From assembly GCA_020721585.1 (NCBI GenBank), contig DYMK01000011.1, forward strand, positions 1 to 64,000: a stretch of DNA of 64,000 nucleotides, in the 5' to 3' direction. The notes beneath the pieces were generated by a model. It saw only the letters and a list, made by a program, of their open reading frames with translations. It was not told the DNA's origin and did not search any database. Shown piece after piece: positions 55,106 through 64,000 of this stretch. Positions within the stretch are counted from its first letter, which is position 1, and the number at the start of each line of letters is the position of its first letter. This DNA is from Sulfuricurvum sp. GTDB taxonomy: Bacteria > Campylobacterota > Campylobacteria > Campylobacterales > Sulfurimonadaceae. Position numbers and translations under genes: made by a program.

Positions 55106-57835
55106 TTACTTCAACTCCCCCCAGTGATTTCCGATATTCATCGACGTTTTCAAGGGGATTTTAAGCGCGTAAATCGACTCCATCACCTGAACAAAACACG
55201 TAGCTAACGTATCCACTTCCCCCTCATCCACCTCAAAAATCAATTCATCGTGGATTTGTAGAAGCATTTTTGCCCCCATGTTGTCCGTTTGGATCATCGT
55301 ATCAATGCGATTCATCGCCAGTTTAATCAAATCACTCGCTGAGCCTTGGAAGACCGTATTGACCGCTTCGCGTTCGTAGGCAGCTTTGAGCATCGGGGTG
55401 GCAGAGGCAAAATCAAAATAGCGACGGCGACCCAACAACGTTTCCACATACCCTTGCTCTTTGGCGGTCTGGACAATACCGCTAAAATATCCCTTGACAC
55501 TGGGGAAGGTCTCAAAATAGCGGTCGATAATCTCCTTGGCTTCTTTGGTCGTAATCCCCAACGTATCGGAGAGTTTTTTGCTCCCCATCCCGTACAATAA
55601 TCCAAAATTCACCGTTTTGGCGATGGTGCGTTTGCTGGGGGCGTGTTCTTCCCCAAAGAGGGCAACGGCGGTTTGGAGGTGGATGTCTTTGCCCTCCTTA
55701 AACGCATTCACCAAGACTCTGTCGCCACTAAAGTGTGCCAAAAGGCGCAATTCGATTTGGGAATAATCGATGCCAATGAGTTTTTTCCCTTGTGGTGCCA
55801 CAAACGCTTCTCGAATCCGCATCCCTAAGGCGGTTTTAACAGGGATATTTTGGAGATTGGGATTTTTGGAACTGAGTCGCCCCGTTGCCGTCCCCGTTTG
55901 GACAAACGAGGTGTAGATGCGCGAATGGGGATCCGTGTTGGCTAAGGCAATCAGAGGTTCGATGTAGGTGGAAAAGAGCTTATGATACTCCCGATACTGC
56001 AGCAGAAGGGGGATAATGGGGTGTGCCTCGCGTAACCCTTCTAAGACTTGCTCGTCGGTGCTGTACCCTGTTTTGGTCTTTTTACCATGCGGCAGCTGGA
56101 GGGTCTCAAACAAAATCGCCCCCAATTGTTTGGGAGAATTGAGATTAAAAACAGTGCCGCACCCCTCATGAATAGCACGGGTCAACTCCCCTAGCTCGGT
56201 AGAGACTTCCCGTTTGAAGGTCTCTAATACCGATGTATCCACCGCAATCCCGATTTTTTCCATCCCTAACAACGTTCCGACAAACGGAAATTCGACCTCA
56301 AATGCCTCATTAAGGGTTGATTCACCCCCTTTGAGCAGGAGGTGTTGGGAGAGTACCTCGAAAAGTTGGTAGGTGATATAAGCATCTTCCCCCGCATACG
56401 CGCACGCATCTTCAAGTGCGACAGAGGCGAAGTTTTCCCCACGTTTCACCGTATCTTTAAAAGAGATCATCGCATGACCCAATAAACTTTGCGCCAAGCT
56501 ATCCATCGACAACGAGCGTCCCGAATCGCTCAACCACGCCATAATGATCGTATCGGCATAGAGAGTAAGTCGATCAAAGCCCAAAAATCGGGTCACGAAA
56601 TGCAAATCAAATTTAAGATTATGCCCAATCACTTTCCCCCTAAAAATGGCTTTTATCGCTTCCCTCGCGACCGTATCGCTCACTTGATCCCCAACACCCA
56701 AATAGGTGTGATGGAGGGGGACATAATACCCCGTTGTGCCATTCAGACTAAAACTAAACCCCACCAAATGGTCACTGTGGGGATTAAGTCCTGTGGTTTC
56801 GGTATCAAAAGCGACCAGTGTCTCAGAGGTGATGGTCGAGACAAGTGCCATTACATCAGCTTCGTTGTCCAACAAGATGGTCTGACCTTGAGGATTTTTG
56901 GCTTCTTCCACACTGGGTTGGGCACCTTTTTTGGGTTCGATTTGGGTAGGATTGTAGGTCTCCTCAAACAACGCTTTGGCTTTGAGCGTGCGCAACACCG
57001 CGTTCATCTCATACTCCACCAAATCCTCATAAATGGGGGCAAATGGGTCATCAAAATGCATCGTATACCCCTCAAAATCGATACTTTCCATCACATCAGG
57101 ATGCAACGTGACCAAGTGACGCGAACGATACGCATCCTCCTTATAGGTCTCAAGTAACCCCCGAATCCGTGGCGGTGTCACCTCCTCAAGTTGCGCGTAC
57201 ATCGCATCCAAGGTTCCAAATTGGGTCAAAAGTTTTTGGGCGGTCACTTTGCCTATCCCCTTAACGCCGGGGACATTGTCCGCCGTATCGCCGATGAGCG
57301 ATTGATAATCGACAAATTGCGCGGGGTGAATCCCGTATTTCTCAAAACAATGCCCCTCATTCATCACCTTCTTACTGATGGCATCGACCAATACCACCGC
57401 ATCATCTTCGATGAGCTGATAGAGGTCTTTGTCGTGCGAAACGACCCGCACTTTGAGTCCTTGCGCTTTGGCGTGTTTGACCACCGTTGCGATCATATCA
57501 TCGGCTTCAAAGCCACTTTGCATCAGTGATTTGTACCCCATTTTATCAATCCACTCAATCGCGATGGGGAGCTGAAGTTTGAGTTCTTCCGGGGCTGGGG
57601 CGCGGTTGGCTTTGTAATTGGGATCGATGGCATTGCGAAAACTATCCCCCTTGGCATCAAGGGCGAAAATGAGATAGTCACTGCTATGCTCTTTGTGCAA
57701 CGTCGCGATCAGATTGATAAATCCTGTCAACAGTCCTGTCGGAAAGCCATGTCGGTTTTTCAACGGGGGAAGGGCATAAAAAGAACGGAAAAAAAATCCA
57801 AAGGTATCAATAATGGTGATGGTTTTAGGGGGCAT
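55106..57835 (-). CDS. polA: DNA polymerase I
   Basis: 909 aa. A 5'-3' exonuclease/FEN domain (~1-290) has FALDAKGDSFR and GFEADDMIATV. The 3'-5' proofreading domain keeps its catalytic DxE (VAFDTETTGL) and the YxxxD-type AYAGEDAYITY, so proofreading is likely active. The polymerase domain has motif A (DYSQIELRLLA), motif B (KTVNFGLLYGMG) and motif C (QIHDELIFEV). It fills gaps in repair and Okazaki fragment maturation. Same strand as uvrA and the Cys-rich gene, with 33 nt separating it from the latter. Confidence 0.97.
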   Translation of the reverse strand: MPPKTITIIDTFGFFFRSFYALPPLKNRHGFPTGLLTGFINLIATLHKEHSSDYLIFALDAKGDSFRNAIDPNYKANRAPAPEELKLQLPIAIEWIDKMGYKSLMQSGFEADDMIATVVKHAKAQGLKVRVVSHDKDLYQLIEDDAVVLVDAISKKVMNEGHCFEKYGIHPAQFVDYQSLIGDTADNVPGVKGIGKVTAQKLLTQFGTLDAMYAQLEEVTPPRIRGLLETYKEDAYRSRHLVTLHPDVMESIDFEGYTMHFDDPFAPIYEDLVEYEMNAVLRTLKAKALFEETYNPTQIEPKKGAQPSVEEAKNPQGQTILLDNEADVMALVSTITSETLVAFDTETTGLNPHSDHLVGFSFSLNGTTGYYVPLHHTYLGVGDQVSDTVAREAIKAIFRGKVIGHNLKFDLHFVTRFLGFDRLTLYADTIIMAWLSDSGRSLSMDSLAQSLLGHAMISFKDTVKRGENFASVALEDACAYAGEDAYITYQLFEVLSQHLLLKGGESTLNEAFEVEFPFVGTLLGMEKIGIAVDTSVLETFKREVSTELGELTRAIHEGCGTVFNLNSPKQLGAILFETLQLPHGKKTKTGYSTDEQVLEGLREAHPIIPLLLQYREYHKLFSTYIEPLIALANTDPHSRIYTSFVQTGTATGRLSSKNPNLQNIPVKTALGMRIREAFVAPQGKKLIGIDYSQIELRLLAHFSGDRVLVNAFKEGKDIHLQTAVALFGEEHAPSKRTIAKTVNFGLLYGMGSKKLSDTLGITTKEAKEIIDRYFETFPSVKGYFSGIVQTAKEQGYVETLLGRRRYFDFASATPMLKAAYEREAVNTVFQGSASDLIKLAMNRIDTMIQTDNMGAKMLLQIHDELIFEVDEGEVDTLATCFVQVMESIYALKIPLKTSMNIGNHWGELK

Positions 57836-57868
57836 AACGTTTCCTTGGTAGTAACATGGCAGATGGGT

Positions 57869-58321
57869 TCAAAGTGGCGTGATTTTAGCATAACTTGGCT
57901 CTACAGCCCCCACCTTCGCCATCATCACCAACCACTTTCGATCAAAAATCCAAGCGATATAACGCTCCTGATGGGGAACCAAACACCCTGAACAATCGTG
58001 ATGAATGGCAGTGTCGGTATGAAATTCTCCCCCATGCGGGGTCTCAATCGCACAGAGACTAAACAGAGTTTTACCCTCTTTGATCCCCAAACCTGTGTCA
58101 TTAAAGCGAAAATAGGGACACGCACAGAGATAACAATTGAGTTCTGGGGTATCGTGACATCGGGTATTCGTCGCATAGAGGGGACAAAAATCATTTTCCT
58201 CCCTCACCATATTCTCAAATCGGAAATAGCGTATCACCTCATCGTCACGAAGGTGGGTGAGTTTTGCCATAATGTTGGCGTGTTTGGAGGCGTGGGCATC
58301 AAACCACTCTTGGTAGGTCAT
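57869..58321 (-). CDS. Cysteine-rich small-domain protein
   Basis: 150 aa. The central block DFCPLYATNTRCHDTPELNCYLCACPYFRF matches the cysteine-rich small domain family (PF04071-type), with further CAIE and DCSGC; about eight cysteines in all could bind a metal or Fe-S cluster. The N-terminus (YQEWFDAHASKHANIMAKL) is helical. It lies between uvrA and polA on the same strand. No function is established; a link to repair is inference from context. Confidence 0.8.
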   Translation of the reverse strand: MTYQEWFDAHASKHANIMAKLTHLRDDEVIRYFRFENMVREENDFCPLYATNTRCHDTPELNCYLCACPYFRFNDTGLGIKEGKTLFSLCAIETPHGGEFHTDTAIHHDCSGCLVPHQERYIAWIFDRKWLVMMAKVGAVEPSYAKITPL

Positions 58322-58351
58322 GGGTTAAAAAAACGTCGCAATGAACACCCC

Positions 58352-61159
58352 TCATCGCCCACTGCGTGAGAGTTCGAGTGCCAAATATTTCCCCGTAAAA
58401 CTCCCCGTTGTTTCCCAATCACGGGCGATGGTTTCCGGATCCCCACATGCTACGACCAATCCGCCGCCGCTCCCCCCCTCAGGTCCCATATCGATGATGT
58501 AATCGGCGTTTTTGATCATGTCGAGGTTGTGTTCGATGACCAACACCGAATTGCCCAATTCAACGAAATTATGCAACACTTTGGTGAGGCGATTGACATC
58601 ATCAAAATGCAATCCGGTGGTGGGTTCATCCAGCACGTAGAGGGTTTTGCCCGTATCTTTGCGACTGAGTTCCTTGGCAAGTTTAATCCGTTGGGCTTCC
58701 CCCCCTGAGAGGGTCACGGCGTTTTGTCCCAACGTAATGTAATCCAATCCCACATCGCTTAGGGTTTGCAAGATAAGTTTCATTTTGGGAATAGCACTAA
58801 AAAACTCCAACGCTTCCCCCACACTCATGCTCAAGACATCGGAGATGGTTTTTCCTTTGTACTCCACTTGAAGGGTTTGCATATTGTAACGGCTCCCCTG
58901 ACACCCATCGCATTTGACCATAATGTCAGGCAAGAAGTGCATCTCAATTTTGATCTCCCCCTCCCCTTGACATTTTTCGCACCGTCCCCCTTTGACGTTA
59001 AAACTAAAACGTGAAGCGGTATAGCCCCGAATTTGTGATTCTTTGGTTTTGGCAAACACGTTCCGAATCTCATCCATCACCCCCGTGTAGGTAGCAGGAT
59101 TGGAACGTGGGGTACGTCCGATGGGGCTTTGGTCGAGATAGATCACTTTATCCAGTTTCTCCAGTCCATTGACCTCAACCCCAGCAACACGGTTGACCTT
59201 ACGGGCATGGTTGAGCAACTCCCTCGAAACGGGCAACAGCGTTTGGAGAATAAGGGAACTTTTGCCGCTTCCACTCACCCCCGTCACACAGACGAAATTG
59301 TTCAGAGGGATCGAGACACTCAAATCGGTGATATTGTTCACCGTGACGTTATTGATCTCCATCCACGCGTGTTGGGGTCGTCGGTAGAAATACTCGATTT
59401 TTTTTGCCCCTGATAGGTATTGGGCGGTGAGGGTATCGCTTTTCATCATCGCCTCTAAGGTTCCCGAAAAAACCACATTCCCCCCAAATTTCCCCGCACC
59501 GGGGCCTATGTCAATGATAAAATCCGCCGACTCAATGGTCTCTTTGTCGTGTTCGACGACGATAACGGTGTTACCTTTTTCTTGGAGTGAGCGCAACGTA
59601 CGGATGAGTTTAAGGGTATCACGTTCGTGCAATCCGATACTGGGTTCGTCCAAAACGTACATCACCCCCGTTAGACCACTGCCGATTTGACTGGCGATAC
59701 GGATTCGTTGCGCTTCGCCTCCACTGATGGTTCGAGCATCCCGACTCAAAGAGAGATACCCTAATCCCACATCGTAGAGGAAAAAGAGTCGCTCTTTGAT
59801 TTCGTTGAGAATCGACACCGCAATCATCGCATTTTGCTCACTAAGGTACGTAAAGGTTTGGGGGTCACTAAACCACGCATACGAATCTTTGATGGGGAGG
59901 GTAATGACTTCCCCAATCCCTTTGCCTGCCACACGCACCGCCAACGATTCGGCTTTTAGACGGTGGGCGTTGCACACATTACACGGTTTTTCGGACATAT
60001 AATCGGCAAGGTCTTTTTCGTCTTTAAAAATATCGTAGGCAATGCGGACAATCCCCGGCCACGTTTTGGAAATGGGATGATTTTGCCATTTGAAGGTCAC
60101 CTCTTCGATAGAGCCGTGTAAAATTGCTTTTTTATGATGTTCTGCGAGGGTATAAAAGGGGTCATCCAAGGACATCCCCAACGTCGAACAAAACGCTTTA
60201 AGAAACGTGAAATAGTACCCTTTGTTAAATCCATAGACGATTTTAATCGCCCCTTTTTCGATGGAGAGTTCCGAATCGATAATTTTGTCATAATCCAGTG
60301 CGTACCGAATTCCCAATCCATCACACTCTTTGCACGCCCCTTTGGGGGAGTTAAACGAAAACGACAACGGTTCAAGGGGATCAAAACTCACTTTACAATC
60401 AAAACAGGCACTGTGTTCACTGTAATGGATCAGTGTGTGCGGGTGGGTGTCGTCTTGAAGTTCAATCTCCACTTCACCGTAGGACTCTTTGAGCGCTTTT
60501 TCGACCCCTTGTGAGAGACGGTCGTGGTTGTCCTCACGGATCACCAAACGATCAACGATGATTTTGATGGAGTGTTTTTTGGTTTTGGAAAGCTCAATCT
60601 CCTCATCCAACCGTACCATCACCCCATCAATCATCGCCCGCACGTACCCTTTGTGGCGCAACGACTCCAGTACATCGGCAAACGACCCCTTTTTTTCCCG
60701 GATAAGGGGGGCGAGAATAATAATTTTGGTTTGATCAGGGAGTTTGACGACTTGGTCAATAATATCTTGTGCCGACATTTTGGTGATGGGTTTACCGCAC
60801 AAATGGCAATGCTGTACCCCAATACGGGCGTATAAAAGACGCAAGTAGTCGTAAATTTCGGTAATCGTCCCCACCGTCGAGCGGGGATTTTTGGAGGTCG
60901 TCTTTTGGTCAATCGCAATGGCGGGGGTGAGTCCTTCGATCTTGTCGACATCGGGTTTGCCCACCCGATCCAAAAACTGTCGCGCATACGACGAAAGCGA
61001 TTCGATGTAACGACGTTGCCCCTCCGCATAGAGGGTATCAAACGCCAAGGTCGATTTACCACTGCCACTAATCCCCGTACAGACGATCAGCTTATTTTTG
61101 GGAATTTCCAGAGAAATATTTTTAAGATTGTGCTCTTTGGCACCGATAATTTTAATCAT
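58352..61159 (-). CDS. uvrA: UvrABC excision nuclease subunit A
   Basis: 935 aa damage-recognition ATPase of nucleotide excision repair. Two ABC ATPase halves: Walker [17 protein letters not shown] near residue 30 and GVSGSGKSSLIL near 630; ABC signatures ISGGEAQRIRIASQ and LSGGEAQRIKLAKE; and Walker B YVLDEPSIGLHE and YVLDEPTTGLHF. Zinc modules CFDC...CKEC (~255) and CEKC...CDGC (~735) are present, as is the insertion with CHLCGKP. The length is standard. 13 nt downstream of tauE. Confidence 0.98.
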   Translation of the reverse strand: MIKIIGAKEHNLKNISLEIPKNKLIVCTGISGSGKSTLAFDTLYAEGQRRYIESLSSYARQFLDRVGKPDVDKIEGLTPAIAIDQKTTSKNPRSTVGTITEIYDYLRLLYARIGVQHCHLCGKPITKMSAQDIIDQVVKLPDQTKIIILAPLIREKKGSFADVLESLRHKGYVRAMIDGVMVRLDEEIELSKTKKHSIKIIVDRLVIREDNHDRLSQGVEKALKESYGEVEIELQDDTHPHTLIHYSEHSACFDCKVSFDPLEPLSFSFNSPKGACKECDGLGIRYALDYDKIIDSELSIEKGAIKIVYGFNKGYYFTFLKAFCSTLGMSLDDPFYTLAEHHKKAILHGSIEEVTFKWQNHPISKTWPGIVRIAYDIFKDEKDLADYMSEKPCNVCNAHRLKAESLAVRVAGKGIGEVITLPIKDSYAWFSDPQTFTYLSEQNAMIAVSILNEIKERLFFLYDVGLGYLSLSRDARTISGGEAQRIRIASQIGSGLTGVMYVLDEPSIGLHERDTLKLIRTLRSLQEKGNTVIVVEHDKETIESADFIIDIGPGAGKFGGNVVFSGTLEAMMKSDTLTAQYLSGAKKIEYFYRRPQHAWMEINNVTVNNITDLSVSIPLNNFVCVTGVSGSGKSSLILQTLLPVSRELLNHARKVNRVAGVEVNGLEKLDKVIYLDQSPIGRTPRSNPATYTGVMDEIRNVFAKTKESQIRGYTASRFSFNVKGGRCEKCQGEGEIKIEMHFLPDIMVKCDGCQGSRYNMQTLQVEYKGKTISDVLSMSVGEALEFFSAIPKMKLILQTLSDVGLDYITLGQNAVTLSGGEAQRIKLAKELSRKDTGKTLYVLDEPTTGLHFDDVNRLTKVLHNFVELGNSVLVIEHNLDMIKNADYIIDMGPEGGSGGGLVVACGDPETIARDWETTGSFTGKYLALELSRSGR

Positions 61160-61172
61160 GCGTGTGTATCAC

Positions 61173-61910
61173 CTAATGAGTAAGTAGTTTGTACGCCGTA
61201 ATGGCAAAAATAAGGATATAAAAAACGACCAAAATCTGTTTGTAATGGGTCACTTTGGTCTTATGAAGCAACCAAATCCCCAACCCAATCCCCACAAGCG
61301 ATGAAACCGCCATAATCGCCCCCGCTTGGAGGTTAATAAGCCCCAAACTCACCATGGTCACAAAGGCAGAAAGGGAGGTAAACATCACAAAAAACAGCCC
61401 TACCGCCGAGGCTTTTTTGAGGGGAAAGCCCATAAAACTTACCAGTATGGGGGTCATCAAAATCGATCCCCCTACCCCAAGCATCCCCGAAAAAATCCCG
61501 ATTCCTCCCCCAATGGCAGTATAAAGGGGGCGATTGACCACCTCATCACGCATCGGGGTGGGATTGGAAAATGCCAGTCGTCCAAGGGTAAAAGCCACAA
61601 TGGACAAAAACAGCCACTCCAAAAACACCGCATCCAAAATTTTGACCAAAACCGCACCGATGGCCGCCCCTGCAAGCCCCCCAAAGCCGAAATATTTGAC
61701 CTCAGCAATGGTATACGTTTGGTTTTTCTTGTGAATCCACGCTGCCATAAACGACCCTACGACCATTTGCATGATCGAAATACCAATCGCCTCTTTGATC
61801 CCAAATCCCAAATAGAGCAAAACCGGAACACTCACCGTCCCCCCGCCAATCCCAAAAAATCCGGACATCGTCCCCACCACAACACCCAAAATGGTTAATT
61901 CAATGATCAT
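61173..61910 (-). CDS. TauE/SafE-family sulfite/organosulfur exporter
   Basis: 245 aa integral membrane protein. It has two TauE/SafE repeats with the family motif GFFGIGGGTVSVPVL near the N-terminus and SGMLGVGGSILMTPIL after the middle, and about 7-8 hydrophobic segments. Members export sulfite, sulfoacetate or related anions; the substrate here is unknown. It sits upstream of uvrA on the same strand and may share a transcript with it. Confidence 0.92.
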   Translation of the reverse strand: MIIELTILGVVVGTMSGFFGIGGGTVSVPVLLYLGFGIKEAIGISIMQMVVGSFMAAWIHKKNQTYTIAEVKYFGFGGLAGAAIGAVLVKILDAVFLEWLFLSIVAFTLGRLAFSNPTPMRDEVVNRPLYTAIGGGIGIFSGMLGVGGSILMTPILVSFMGFPLKKASAVGLFFVMFTSLSAFVTMVSLGLINLQAGAIMAVSSLVGIGLGIWLLHKTKVTHYKQILVVFYILIFAITAYKLLTH

Positions 61911-62026
61911 ACTACTGGCTTCTTTGATTTGAGATTAGGCGCGATTATAGCCATTTTATCACTATTCTATCCTTGTGGTTTTACGCTATAATCAACCGTT
62001 TATCTCAAGAGAGTGTCGAAAAAATC

Positions 62027-62842
62027 ATGAAAAAAAGTGTTTTATTACTAGTGCTTACAACGTTGGGATGGGGTAGCACGATTTTGGGTTACAACGTCCA
62101 CGACCGGTATGACCATGTGAATGTTGTTCTTAAATTCGATACCCCTTATGTGGGAAAAGTGACCCAAGCGTATGAAAAAAATGCCATTTTTATCGATTTA
62201 GACGACGTATCGATCCACAAAAAAGAAGATATAGGGGTCTACTCCATCTATCTAAGCGCGTTGCACCTTTATCCTAAGGATCACCACCTCATCCTCAAAG
62301 CCGATGTCCCCGAAAAAATATTCTTTACCCCCTCCATCAGTTCCGATGGATACACCTTAAGACTCCGTTTCGCCCAACAACACGTGGGACAAGTGATCCC
62401 ACCTAACACCGCCACACACCTTTTTGATCCTCCTACCACACCCACCGATCACACCACGACAAGCCAAACGGTTATGAGTGTCCTCACCATTCTAGGATTA
62501 GGGTTTGCTTTGGCATTTGCTCTGGTGATTGCGGTTAGACGTAAAGAAGATAAAGATAAAAAAGCTAGCCCCTCACCAGAGGAATCGTTTACTTCGTCCC
62601 CGTTTACGGACATACGCTTCCAAAAAGCTTTGGATTCCACCCACACCGTGGTGATGATCCATACGTACCACTACGAATATCTTTTGCTTTTAGAGGGAGG
62701 AGAATCACTACTGCTAGATACCTTTGTGGGGGGATATCCCATGACGTATGAGGAGTTTGAATCGCTGTTGCGGTACCACTATGTCGAGCTAAAACCGTTT
62801 TTTGATCACGCACCTTCTGGCAATACGGTTGTGATAGACTAA
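62027..62842 (+). CDS. Single-pass membrane protein with FliO-like layout
   Basis: 271 aa: a signal peptide (KSVLLLVLTTLGWGSTI), a periplasmic beta-rich domain (~22-125, AMIN-like strand pattern), a Thr/Pro-rich linker, one transmembrane helix (~149-170) followed by RRKEDKDKK, and a cytoplasmic domain with VVMIHTYHYEYLLLLEGGESLLLD. This topology and the last segment recall FliO of the flagellar export gate, which in H. pylori also has a long periplasmic part. No flagellar genes are nearby. It could equally be an unrelated envelope protein. ATG 62027 chosen for the signal peptide. Confidence 0.45.
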   Translation: MKKSVLLLVLTTLGWGSTILGYNVHDRYDHVNVVLKFDTPYVGKVTQAYEKNAIFIDLDDVSIHKKEDIGVYSIYLSALHLYPKDHHLILKADVPEKIFFTPSISSDGYTLRLRFAQQHVGQVIPPNTATHLFDPPTTPTDHTTTSQTVMSVLTILGLGFALAFALVIAVRRKEDKDKKASPSPEESFTSSPFTDIRFQKALDSTHTVVMIHTYHYEYLLLLEGGESLLLDTFVGGYPMTYEEFESLLRYHYVELKPFFDHAPSGNTVVID

Positions 62843-63499
62843 AGCGAATGATGGTGAAAAACGTACCGATTTTTGCCACTCTCTTTGGCAACATACATCG
62901 CTTGATCCGCATGGCGAAGGAGGGTATCGGCATCACCATCATCATGAGGATAGAGGGTAATACCGATACTCGCACTCACGGTGATGTGGTGACTTTTGAG
63001 GAGATAATAGGGTTGCTGGACATTAGTTAAGACACGCTGAACAATTTTTTCACACTCTTCGACCGTGTTAAGATTGAGCAAGACCAGTGCAAATTCATCG
63101 CCTCCCAATCGTGCGACTGTATCCCCTCTTTCGCACTGTTAAAGACATGGGCAAACAGTTTGAGCTTCTCTTCAGTTTCTCTCCGTTGGGAGACATCAAT
63201 ATTAAAACAGGTCAGTCCGATCACCTGCTCTGCACTATCATAAATGGGGGAGTAATGGCTTTGCCAAAAATGTCGAGAGAGGGTTTCATCCCAAGGGCAA
63301 TCTCTTTTCCCCAAATCGTTTGGATAACCTGTTTATGACCATGATTAAATGCCATATAACGATATTGCGTGTCCAAGGCGAAAATAATAATATGGGGGGA
63401 ACTTTCTAAGATGGCTTCGAGTAAGTTGGTATTGGTTTGGTTATTGATGGAGTGTATTTTAGGTGGTTTGATTGGGCGAAAAGGGTTCTTTTTTTTCAT
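62839..63499 (-). pseudogene. Decayed PAS-GGDEF diguanylate cyclase gene
   Basis: Three overlapping fragments in different frames make one gene. 63221-63499: N-terminus with a PAS start (LLEAILESSPHIIIFALD, IWGKEIALGM). 63027-63314: PAC-like end (FWQSHYSPIYDS, FNIDVSQRRETEEKL) and the start of a second PAS (FAHVFNSAKEG). 62839-63108: the second half of a GGDEF domain (TVARLGGDEFAL, ASIGITLYP, ADQAMYVAKESGKNRY). A second PAS and the first half of GGDEF are missing, and the junction is at a short GAAAGAGGGGA common to both frames. A smaller lesion lies near 63280. It cannot make an intact cyclase. Confidence 0.85.
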
Positions 63500-63590
63500 T
63501 CATTATCTCTTTGACTGCATTTTATCCCAGTAAGGGTACCCGAATTCTTCGCATCAAACAAGCTGACTTCAGGCTTTAGGAGACTGCTTT

Positions 63591-63641
63591 TTGGACACGT
63601 TACTAAAGAGAGAGTATGCTTTTACCAAACAATCGTTTGGT
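63591..63641 (+). promoter_or_regulatory. Promoter and repressor operator for the DUF1348 gene
   Basis: -35 TTGGAC (63591-63596), an 18-nt spacer and -10 TATGCT (63615-63620). Three nt further comes an inverted repeat ACCAAAC-AATC-GTTTGGT (63624-63641) with perfect 7-bp arms over the expected transcription start. The placement suggests a TetR- or HxlR-like repressor site. Confidence 0.6.
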
Positions 63642-63661
63642 TGATAAGAAAAGGATACCCT

Positions 63662-64000
63662 ATGCACGAAGCATTACGACCACCCCTACCCCCTTTTAAT
63701 GAAGAAAGTGCCCTCCAAAAAGTACGGATGGCAGAAGATGGTTGGAACCTCAAAATTCCCGAAAAAATAGCCCTTGCGTATTCACCAGAGAGTCAATGGC
63801 GAAATCGTGATCTCTTTTTACATGGGCGTGATGCGATTATCGATTTTTTACGTACCAAATATGCCAAAGAGCATGAGTATCGATTGTGCAAAGAGTTGTG
63901 GGCGTATACCGATACTAAAATTGCGGTTCGATTTGCCTATGAATGGCATGATGACCAAGGGCAATGGTGGCGAAGTTACGGCAACGAGAATTGGGAATTT
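63662..64000 (+). CDS. DUF1348/NTF2-like protein (partial, runs off the window)
   Basis: Start ATG 63662 with AAGGATA upstream; 113 codons are visible and the frame is open at the window end. [25 protein letters not shown] at the start and [37 protein letters not shown] later match DUF1348, a small NTF2-fold family (about 150 aa expected). Function unknown; relatives are often found with oxidative or electrophile detoxification genes (recalled, not verified here). The upstream operator suggests inducible expression. Confidence 0.88.
   Translation, partial: MHEALRPPLPPFNEESALQKVRMAEDGWNLKIPEKIALAYSPESQWRNRDLFLHGRDAIIDFLRTKYAKEHEYRLCKELWAYTDTKIAVRFAYEWHDDQGQWWRSYGNENWEF

Noticed and set aside
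56489-57157. 222-aa plus-strand open frame
   Set aside because: Antisense shadow of polA; the translation is Arg/His/Lys-rich without any family pattern and polA motifs cover the other strand.
61326-61898. 190-aa plus-strand open frame
   Set aside because: Antisense to the TauE/SafE membrane gene; low-complexity, His/Lys/Pro-rich translation typical of shadows.
1-64000. tRNA, rRNA or CRISPR arrays
   Set aside because: No T-loop/acceptor pattern, rRNA stretch or regularly spaced repeat was recognised by eye on either strand; a tRNA scan would settle this.

Overview
The window reads as a chromosomal segment of a Campylobacterota (Epsilonproteobacteria) genome, most like the Sulfurimonas/Sulfuricurvum group. 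Four things suggest this. The run pheS-pheT-aroA-ispH-(uppS)-rpsA-serA and the block ispB-hemA-proS-...-hemC-ubiD resemble gene orders known from Helicobacter and Campylobacter. There is a MutS7-type MutS with a C-terminal HNH domain and no mutL is visible. A UbiD-family decarboxylase of the futalosine menaquinone type is present. Coding is dense, with many 1-8 nt overlaps. No tRNA, rRNA or CRISPR array was recognised.

Layout. 1-6.4 kb: the end of a restriction cassette (hsdR plus a 228-aa unknown gene), mutS7, and a degraded brnT with an intact brnA antitoxin. 6.4-11.4 kb: a signalling operon (REC-HD-GYP, FIST sensor, hybrid histidine kinase). 11.7-21.2 kb: the core operon pheS, pheT, aroA, ispH, uppS, rpsA, serA. 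21.3-34.1 kb: a HIT protein, argH, a small cytochrome c, and two minus-strand core groups (ispB-hemA-proS-fxsA-dsbA-like-hemC-ubiD, and bioA-rsmH-ftsL-like). 34.3-41.1 kb, plus strand: a PpiD/SurA-like protein, ftsA, ftsZ, a membrane-anchored MurF, a HIT protein and a periplasmic parvulin. 41.1-46.5 kb: two glycine-rich envelope proteins and a TolC/MacA/MacB-type exporter. 46.6-47.7 kb: an AT-rich accessory nuclease gene. 47.7-53.5 kb: a lipoprotein, YcaO, a ParA-like ATPase, a B12-binding radical SAM protein and CmoB. 54.1-55.1 kb: an accessory pocket with nested palindromes, a DUF559 endonuclease and a second broken brnTA. 55.1-61.9 kb: tauE, uvrA, a Cys-rich protein and polA. 62-64 kb: a FliO-like membrane protein, a decayed PAS-GGDEF gene, and the start of a DUF1348/NTF2-like gene behind a clear operator.

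The accessory signal is the most interesting part. (1) Short palindromes of one architecture (8-bp arms, 5-nt loop, flanking GTCA) occur as inverted pairs inside two protein-coding genes without breaking the frame, and a relative forms the serA terminator. (2) A different nested palindrome cluster sits directly upstream of a DUF559 endonuclease, suggesting a repeat/nuclease unit. (3) A zinc-ribbon protein ends in a PD-(D/E)xK domain like that of DUF1887/Card1 proteins. Beside it is a 34-nt remnant matching the 3' end of the 228-aa gene that follows hsdR. (4) Both BrnT toxins have been lost by deletion while both BrnA antitoxins stay intact. All family names come from reading the translations, without database searches.
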